From: an uncultured Prevotella sp.
GTDB lineage: Bacteria; Bacteroidota; Bacteroidia; Bacteroidales; Bacteroidaceae
Assembly (NCBI GenBank): GCA_900557035.1
Contig: USRA01000099.1
Coordinates: 1-5,158 of the forward strand
DNA length: 5,158 nucleotides
Reading direction: 5' to 3'
Position 1 is the first letter of the stretch; the number at the start of each line of letters is the position of its first letter. The notes below the pieces were generated by a model. That model had not been told where the DNA came from. It saw only the letters and a program-made list of their open reading frames with translations, and searched no databases. Positions 5,104-5,158 of the stretch are shown piece after piece. The position numbers and the translations under genes were made by a program.

Positions 5104-5158
5104 CTCCACCTCGGGGCAAGAGGAGGGGGCAAAAAGATGATGATAACTCCTTGTGAGT
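5104..5158 (-). repeat. Right terminal inverted repeat (55 bp)
   Basis: This is the exact reverse complement of bases 1-55. Read outward, it is G-rich and contains AGGAGG (5121-5126) ten bases before ATGATG (5137-5142), from which a frame stays open to the window edge. The two copies being identical over 55 bases while the adjoining bases differ at once is what conservative recombination (inversion) or a recently formed transposon end would give. Confidence 0.95.

Noticed and set aside
5144..5158. Similarity of the repeat tip (AACTCCTT) to the unit of the ATPase 1 array (AAACTCCTTCG)
   Set aside because: Only eight bases match, and both lie in low-complexity C/T/A sequence; chance is a sufficient explanation.
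1..5158. tRNA, rRNA, or insertion-sequence transposase genes
   Set aside because: No tRNA-like cloverleaf, rRNA segment or DDE transposase motif was seen on either strand. The only recombination gene is the tyrosine recombinase.

Overview
The window looks like accessory DNA from a Bacteroidota (Bacteroidales) genome, most likely a Prevotella/Segatella-type organism. The evidence is moderate GC content, four promoters that fit the Bacteroidota consensus (TTG or TTTG, about 19-20 nt, TAnnTTTG), no conserved Shine-Dalgarno sites at the three genes, and the gene families present. The genus is an inference; the phylum is well supported.

Layout: the first 55 bases and the last 55 bases are a perfect inverted repeat, so the whole window is the segment between (and including) two inverted repeat copies. 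Next to the left repeat is a tyrosine recombinase gene (174-1184, +) with its own promoter. A gene-free stretch (1185-1755) follows. It holds a hairpin cluster behind the recombinase and a nested palindromic (foldback) element of about 340 bp built from GGTGAAGAGT units and bracketed by a 9-bp direct repeat. Next come two convergent genes for AAA_14/DUF4143-type ATPases (1934-3253, + and 3345-4601, -). Each is preceded by its own repeat array; the two arrays differ in sequence but share an exact 33-bp period, and each abuts or overlaps the gene's promoter. Beyond the second array lies a 129-bp remnant of the 3' end of a third ATPase gene, closely related to the first, followed by a strong intrinsic terminator. 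The last 190 bases hold a good promoter that points out of the segment, then two small hairpins, then the right inverted repeat.

Reading: the simplest model is a recombinase-bearing invertible (or mobile) cassette. The recombinase could act on the terminal repeats, and inversion would move the outward promoter from one flank to the other, a phase-variation switch of the kind common in Bacteroidota. The ATPases would be cargo. Their upstream arrays suggest repeat-based regulation, and the gene remnant shows that ATPase cassettes have been exchanged at this locus. ATPases of this type are very common in Bacteroidota and their role is poorly defined; nothing here proves a function. The flanks are not visible, so inversion, transposition and an assembly fold-back at a repeat cannot be told apart from this window alone.
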